Below, in pieces: positions 5,196 to 9,490 of a stretch of DNA of 9,490 nucleotides (the first letter of the stretch is position 1; each line of letters opens with the position of its first letter). Source of the stretch: DATLYH01 sp035575035. GTDB lineage: Bacteria; Planctomycetota; Planctomycetia; Gemmatales; Gemmataceae. The notes under the pieces were generated by a model. The model had not been told where the DNA came from and ran no database searches. It saw only the letters and a list, made by a program, of their open reading frames with translations. A program made the position numbers and the translations under genes. Location: contig DATLYH010000088.1 of NCBI GenBank assembly GCA_035575035.1, forward strand, positions 1 to 9,490, in the 5' to 3' direction.

Positions 5196-7236
5196 GCCGG
5201 ATAGGCGTCCGGCCGGTCAGCTGGCGGAAGCGGATACTGACCCCTCCCCACAGGAACGCCGTCACTCCTGCATAGAGGAGCAGGCCGATGATGGCACAGG
5301 CCAGGAATTCCAGCCCCTCGTTTCGCCGCCATGAATGGTACTCGAATTCCTCGCCGCTGAAGGCCAGGAACCCCAGCGTCACCGGCGGCGTCAGCCCGAA
5401 CGCCTCGAACTTCGACACCCACTCCAGGAAGTCGCCGAAGGCCGGGCCCGGGCCCGAGCTGCCGATGATGAGCAAAGGGATGCAGCAGGCCCAGATCAAC
5501 CAGTGGCCGATCGCCACCCCCACCGTGGTCAGCAGCGTCCAGAGCGTCGCCCGCAGGGTGGTCCGGCTGACCATCGAGAACCAGACCCCGATGGTGGCCA
5601 GGAAGGCGGCATAGATCAGCCAGGCGGCCAGGAGCAGCGGCACGGCCAGCGGGTGCAGCCCGGTGGTGATCAGCCCCAGCGCGCAGATGGCCCCCAGCCA
5701 GAGCCACCCCCAGCGCACGCTCAGGATGCTCGCCAGCCATTTGGCGAACAGGATGGTGGTGCTGTCCAGCGGGCTGGTCAGCAGGCTGTCGAACGTCTGC
5801 CGGTCGCGCTCGACGCCGATGCTGCTGGAGGCCCGCACGGCCACGCCCAAGAGCAGCAGGCACGCCACGACGGTGCCGACCAGCCGCACCCAGACATTCA
5901 TCGCTTCGCGCAGCTCCCTCCACGGGTCTCCCCAGCCGCGCCAGGAGCCGGCGAACAGGTAGCGGTCCATGAACTCGGCCAGGATGAAGCCGACCGGCAC
6001 GAAGCTGGCCACGATGAGCAAGGCGAGGAAAATCCGCACCACCCAGTGAAAACGCATCCGGGGCTCGGCGAAGATTTCTTTCCACAGCATCGGATGGTCG
6101 CCGACCGGCGGCCGCAGCCATCGCCGTACTCCTCGCGCTGCCCGCTGCGGCTTGTCGTAGGTTTCGCTCAGGAAGACCGCCCGCAGCCGGAGGACCGCCC
6201 AGACGGCACAGATCAGCGCCACGCCGCCGTGGAAAAGGGCGTAGCCCCGCAGGGCCTTCGGCAACGACTCGTCCAACGGGGTACCGCCGGCCACCCCGCC
6301 CGAGAGGTTGATCAACTGCGCGATGATGTTGCCGGCGTTCAGCCATTCCACCAGATCCTGCACCGTCACCGGACTGCTCCAGCCGGCGGTGGAAGGGAAC
6401 GAGGCGACGCTGGGCAGATGCAGCAACAGTAGGCTGGAGGAAGCCAGGATGACGTAGCCGGCCGCCGTCAGGTAGGTGAGCACAATGGCGTCACGCGACT
6501 TGCGGACCAGGACTGAAAAGAAAATACTCAGGCCGGCCAGGCTGAGCACGGTCAGGCCGGTGACCGCGAACCCCGCCAGCACCAATCCGGGATCGACGCC
6601 GCCGAGGAACTGAAGAAAACCGAGAATGGGCAGCCCGACCAGGAGCAGCAGGGTGAGGTTGGCTAGCCGCGACAGCAGCTTGCTGAGCACGATCTCGCGG
6701 TTGCGCAGGTCGGTGGCCAGCAGGAATTCCAGCGTCCGCCGCTCCTTTTCGTCGCTGATGGCCCCGGCGGTGTAGGCCGGCGTCAGCAGGGTGACGACCA
6801 GGAACTGGATGGTCATGAAGGTGTAGAAGAAGGAGCCGGCGAATGCCGCCATGTCGCTGGGACTGAGGGTGTGGTAGCGCCCCTCCATGTACCAGATGAA
6901 CCAGAGCCAGCTCAGGACCGCCAGCAGCACGAAGCCGTAGAGGCTGCGGATGAGGAAGTAACGGCTGCGCCGGGCGACGCGCATCAGGTCGTAGAAGAGG
7001 ACCGGGCCGAACAGCTTCAGCCAGCCGCGCCGCAGCAGCACCGCCAGCATCATCAGGACCAGGCCCCAGAGCAGCACCCGCTGCGACAAGGCCAACCGCC
7101 CGCCGACGAAAAAGGCAAAGGCCGCCGTGATCAGCACCAGGGCGACACCGAGCCGTTCGAACCAGGATTCCCGGCTGTCGGACCACCGGAGATTTCGCCG
7201 CAGCCAGCCGGCCCACGAGTTGACCGTTGACGACAT
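5167..7236 (-). CDS. ABC-2-type transporter permease with two homologous halves
   Basis: A 689-aa polytopic inner-membrane protein with about fourteen hydrophobic segments (for example 28-47, 97-116, 135-155, 192-210, 218-243, 449-468, 529-551, 564-590, 645-665). The ABC-2/NatB-like signature occurs twice: GAISDEKERRTLEFLLATDL (158-177), continuing to IVLSKLLSRL, and SIGVERDRQTFDSLLTSPL (472-490), continuing to ILFAKWLASIL. This implies an internally duplicated permease with both membrane halves in one chain. Such permeases work with a separate ATPase to export lipids, polysaccharides or drugs, but no ATPase gene is in this window. ATG at 7236 is chosen because GAAGG (7242-7246) stands five bases upstream; the in-frame start at 7308 would add a GC-rich, non-membrane 24 residues. 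The last residues (PRRSRSGLG) and the stop codon are encoded by copies of the adjacent repeat. It lies 137 bp downstream of the kinase gene. Confidence 0.85.
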   Translation of the reverse strand: MSSTVNSWAGWLRRNLRWSDSRESWFERLGVALVLITAAFAFFVGGRLALSQRVLLWGLVLMMLAVLLRRGWLKLFGPVLFYDLMRVARRSRYFLIRSLYGFVLLAVLSWLWFIWYMEGRYHTLSPSDMAAFAGSFFYTFMTIQFLVVTLLTPAYTAGAISDEKERRTLEFLLATDLRNREIVLSKLLSRLANLTLLLLVGLPILGFLQFLGGVDPGLVLAGFAVTGLTVLSLAGLSIFFSVLVRKSRDAIVLTYLTAAGYVILASSSLLLLHLPSVASFPSTAGWSSPVTVQDLVEWLNAGNIIAQLINLSGGVAGGTPLDESLPKALRGYALFHGGVALICAVWAVLRLRAVFLSETYDKPQRAARGVRRWLRPPVGDHPMLWKEIFAEPRMRFHWVVRIFLALLIVASFVPVGFILAEFMDRYLFAGSWRGWGDPWRELREAMNVWVRLVGTVVACLLLLGVAVRASSSIGVERDRQTFDSLLTSPLDSTTILFAKWLASILSVRWGWLWLGAICALGLITTGLHPLAVPLLLAAWLIYAAFLATIGVWFSMVSRTTLRATLWTLLTTVGVAIGHWLIWACCIPLLIIGSSGPGPAFGDFLEWVSKFEAFGLTPPVTLGFLAFSGEEFEYHSWRRNEGLEFLACAIIGLLLYAGVTAFLWGGVSIRFRQLTGRTPIRPRRSRSGLG

Positions 7237-7241
7237 GAACG

Positions 7242-7246
7242 CCTTC
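7242..7246 (-). promoter_or_regulatory. Ribosome binding site of the permease gene
   Basis: GAAGG on the minus strand, five bases before ATG 7236. It supports this start over the longer in-frame option at 7308. Confidence 0.5.
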
Positions 7247-7349
7247 TCGGTTGAATGAGCCCCCGGGACACCCCGCCGGAGCCAAGCGGGCAGCCGGGGT
7301 TTTCTCAACCGGCCAGTTTAAGCGCTTTCCGGGCGCCAGACAATGACGC

Positions 7350-7372
7350 GCGACCTTCCGCAAGGCCGTCGC
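7350..7372 (-). terminator. Imperfect hairpin just after the kinase stop codon
   Basis: gcga/tcgc and cctt/aagg arms (7350-7357 with 7362-7372) form 8 bp with a 3-nt bulge and a 4-nt loop, starting one base after the kinase stop (7374-7376). No T run follows on the minus strand. It may weakly attenuate transcription from kinase into permease. The rest of the gap (7237-7349) holds the permease ribosome binding site and no promoter I can support. Confidence 0.25.
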
Positions 7373-7373
7373 T

Positions 7374-9490
7374 TCAGCGGGAAGGGGCCGCGGACCGCTT
7401 CAGACGTTCCAGGTGCTGCTCATCGGTGTGGAGTTGTTGCAAGTAGCGCTCCTCACCGGGCGCGCGCCGGGCGGCCTCCCGGTGCTTGTCGGCCGCTTCC
7501 CGGAATGCCTGCACCGCCTCCTCGTGGCGGCCCAGTCCCTCCAGCAGCAGGCCGAGCCGCATCCAGGTCCCGCCCAGGTCGCTGACATGATCCACGCCGG
7601 CCGGCTCATCGCGGCAGAGCTGCTCCCGCAGGGCGACGGCTCGGTGGTAATGGCCAAGGGCCGATCCGGGCTCCCCGGTGTCGGCGTATAGCCGCCCCAG
7701 GTTGTGGTAGCAGGCGGCCAGCGTGCGCCGCAAGGAATGGTCCTGGGGCTGAGCATTGATCATCTGTTCGTAAACCTCGGCCGCGCTGCGGTAGGAGTGG
7801 ACGGCTTCCGCCGGCTGATTGCTCTCGGCCAGCAGCTTGCCGAGCCAGTAGAGGCTTTGTGCCCGCAAGCGCTGGGCCTTCTCGTCCAGGGGGCGCTGAC
7901 GGACCAATTCCTCCAACAGGCGACAGTTCTCCTGGAGGGTGCGAAGCGCTGCCGGCTTCTGACCGAGCGCGTAGTACACCTCGCCGACTTCCCACTGACT
8001 CCGGGCCAGGCCAACCTGACCGGCCTGCACCATTCCTTCCCAGACCGCCACGGCCCGCTGATAGGACTGGAGCGCTTCGGGGAGTTGATTGGCGGCGCGG
8101 TATTCCCGAGCGAGGGAATGATATTGCTCGGCCGCTGTGGCCGAGAGGCCGGTCCCGGGAAGGGCCGTCGCTCCGGGTCCCGGCCCCAGGCTCGCCGCCC
8201 GTTGGTCGGCCTGCCGGGCCTGGTCCGGCCGATTGTCCGCCCGGTATAGCTCGCTCAGTCGCTGATAGGTGAAGATCAGTCGGCTTCCGTAACCGGGTTC
8301 CTCCGGGACTTCCCGGACGAGCTCTTCGCCGAGCCGGGCCGCCTGCTCGTATACCGCAATCGCCTGGGGAACCTCTCCGCGGGCCTGGTGCACTCCGCCG
8401 AGGGCCTGGCGGGCCAGCACCAGGCGGTCCTTGAGCCAGGCGTCGGGCGAGCCCTTGATTCCCTTGATCCGGAGGAAACAGTCAGTGGGGGCAAGCTGTT
8501 CCAGGATCTCGCAGGCCCGGCGGCACCAGTGCAGGGCCTCGTCCGGACGCTCCATCAGGTGCTGCTGCCAACCCAGGCGGCAATAGCAGTGCGCCAGCAG
8601 CGCCCGCAGGTCGTCCCGGTCCGGCTGCTCCGTCGTGATCTTCTCATAAAGGGCGCGGGCCTGCTCGTAAGCGGTCAGGGCCTCGGCTGGGGAGCCCAGG
8701 ATAGCCACGATGCTGCCGGTCCAGACATAGGCGTTGGCCAGCTCCAGCTCCAGCGCCGAATCGCCGCCGCGCTGGCGGACAAAGCTCTGATAATACTTCA
8801 GCGCCTTCTCGAACAACTCCTTCTTCACCGGCCGCATGCGGGGGGCTTCGAGGAGCGGATGGCGGTGGACGTCGGTGAAATCAGCCACGGCCTCGAAGGC
8901 CTGGCGGAAGTTTTCCTCAGCCTGCTGCCGCTGCCGCTCGGCCTCGGTGAAGTTGGCCTCGGCGCGGCGGAAGTTGTCGTCGGCCCGGCGCCACTGCCAG
9001 GTGACCGCGGCGAAGCCCAGGACCACCACCAGCGCCAGTGCCGCGGCCAGAGCAGCAGGCACCGGCCGGCGGCGGCACCAGCGCCCCAGCCGGGCCGCCG
9101 GCCCCACCGGCCGCGCCTGCACCGGCCGGCCCTCCCGGAAGCGGGCGAGGTCGTCGGCCAGGGCCTCGGCAGTCGGGTAACGGCGGGCCGGTTCCTTTTC
9201 AAGGCACTTCAGGCAGATCGTTTCCAGGTCGCGCGGCACTTTCGGCTGGAGGCGCGAAGGGGGGACCGGTTCCTCGGTCCGCACCCGTTGGAGTGTGTCC
9301 AACGGCGTCGCCGCCTGGAATGGCGGCCGGCCCGTCAACATCTCGTACAGGATCGTCCCCAGGGCGTAGAGGTCGGTGGCCGGGCTGACGGCCGCGGCCC
9401 GACCGCCGGCCTGCTCGGGGGCCATGTAGCTGGGCGTGCCGAGGATGACCGCGCTGCCGGTCGGAGCGGCGGTGGTTGCTCCGGCACTCG
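7374..9490 (-). CDS. Membrane-anchored Ser/Thr protein kinase with TPR sensor region (5' end outside window)
   Basis: The reading frame is open to the right edge, so 704 residues are seen and the kinase N-lobe, the catalytic loop and most of the activation segment are missing. The first recognisable motif is LGTPSYMAPEQ, the activation-segment/APE motif of PknB-type kinases; its Met at 9425 is internal, not a start. Counting from that Met: subdomain IX DLYALGTILYEMLTGRPPF (18-36); CLEKEPARRYPTAEAL (74-89) with the subdomain XI Arg; the end of the kinase domain at about 100; one membrane helix at ~123-143; a charged helix (147-180); then TPR-like helical repeats to about 680 (clear at 245-265, 353-373, 446-466, 536-556, 586-604, 633-651). 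Planctomycetes carry many such kinase-TM-TPR proteins, thought to sense or scaffold through the TPR part. Substrate and signal are unknown. The permease lies 137 bp downstream. Confidence 0.93.
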   Translation of the reverse strand, partial: SAGATTAAPTGSAVILGTPSYMAPEQAGGRAAAVSPATDLYALGTILYEMLTGRPPFQAATPLDTLQRVRTEEPVPPSRLQPKVPRDLETICLKCLEKEPARRYPTAEALADDLARFREGRPVQARPVGPAARLGRWCRRRPVPAALAAALALVVVLGFAAVTWQWRRADDNFRRAEANFTEAERQRQQAEENFRQAFEAVADFTDVHRHPLLEAPRMRPVKKELFEKALKYYQSFVRQRGGDSALELELANAYVWTGSIVAILGSPAEALTAYEQARALYEKITTEQPDRDDLRALLAHCYCRLGWQQHLMERPDEALHWCRRACEILEQLAPTDCFLRIKGIKGSPDAWLKDRLVLARQALGGVHQARGEVPQAIAVYEQAARLGEELVREVPEEPGYGSRLIFTYQRLSELYRADNRPDQARQADQRAASLGPGPGATALPGTGLSATAAEQYHSLAREYRAANQLPEALQSYQRAVAVWEGMVQAGQVGLARSQWEVGEVYYALGQKPAALRTLQENCRLLEELVRQRPLDEKAQRLRAQSLYWLGKLLAESNQPAEAVHSYRSAAEVYEQMINAQPQDHSLRRTLAACYHNLGRLYADTGEPGSALGHYHRAVALREQLCRDEPAGVDHVSDLGGTWMRLGLLLEGLGRHEEAVQAFREAADKHREAARRAPGEERYLQQLHTDEQHLERLKRSAAPSR

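Noticed and set aside
5138..6346. 402-aa minus-strand frame overlapping the permease and ending in the repeats
   Set aside because: It is the permease gene read in another frame. It is notable only because the repeat gives the same RRSRSGLG tail in a second frame.
5335..6432. 365-aa plus-strand open frame opposite the permease
   Set aside because: Its composition (Gln, His, Asp, Pro, Arg rich) is typical of a reversed membrane-protein gene; no start signal or domain.
7237..7308. Longer N-terminus for the permease from 7308
   Set aside because: The extra residues are non-membrane and basic, and the ribosome binding site fits the ATG at 7236.
7248..7311. 7-bp inverted repeat cggttga/tcaaccg flanking about 50 bp upstream of the permease
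   Set aside because: Arms are short and far apart; it could easily arise by chance, with no operator family recognised.
7317..7349. Sigma-70-like promoter on the minus strand before the permease (TTGTCT and TTAAAC boxes)
   Set aside because: Both boxes match consensus at only about half the positions; not enough to claim a promoter.
9423..9425. ATG as the start of a 683-aa TPR protein
   Set aside because: The frame continues upstream as LGTPSY directly before MAPEQ, the conserved kinase motif, so this Met is internal and the gene is cut by the window edge.

Overview
The window is high-GC DNA (by eye about two thirds G+C) and looks like a chromosomal segment of a planctomycete, most likely a Gemmataceae-type organism. 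Three things suggest this: a Ser/Thr kinase fused through one membrane helix to a long TPR region; a Uma2-family (DUF820) protein with a coiled-coil tail of 14-residue repeats; and intergenic copies of a short element with core cccggagcgtgagcgacggg. The assignment is inference from gene style, since no rRNA or other marker gene is present.

Left part, + strand (1-2809): two hairpins lie just inside the window, then three closely spaced co-directional genes. These are a 102-aa secreted or membrane-anchored small protein, a 450-aa protein with a winged-helix domain followed by an AAA+ ATPase, and a 316-aa TPR lipoprotein with a Pro/Ser/Thr-rich tail. They probably form an operon. The AAA ATPase plus TPR lipoprotein pair resembles the accessory end of a tad/Flp-type secretion locus (the TPR protein being TadD-like), but no core tad gene lies inside the window. 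A 249-bp gap with a perfect 12-bp-stem palindrome follows, then a secreted alpha/beta hydrolase (3059-3949) with a clear Ser-Asp-His triad, ended by a strong intrinsic terminator.

Right part, - strand (4046-9490): reading leftward from the right edge, there is a large kinase-TPR protein whose N-lobe lies outside the window, then an ABC-2-type permease made of two similar halves, then the Uma2-family protein, which converges on the hydrolase. Between permease and Uma2 gene is the most unusual stretch. It holds eight copies of a ~23-29 bp element: one head-to-head inverted pair (4962-5008) and six direct copies (5022-5195) arranged as 60-bp dimers of 29+31 bp. The last copy runs into the permease frame and supplies its final residues, and the neighbouring copy supplies its stop codon.

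I see no tRNA, rRNA, CRISPR array, transposase or phage gene. The genes look like ordinary planctomycete chromosome content. I do not see a convincing new multi-gene system; the repeat cluster and its intrusion into a coding region are the best leads.
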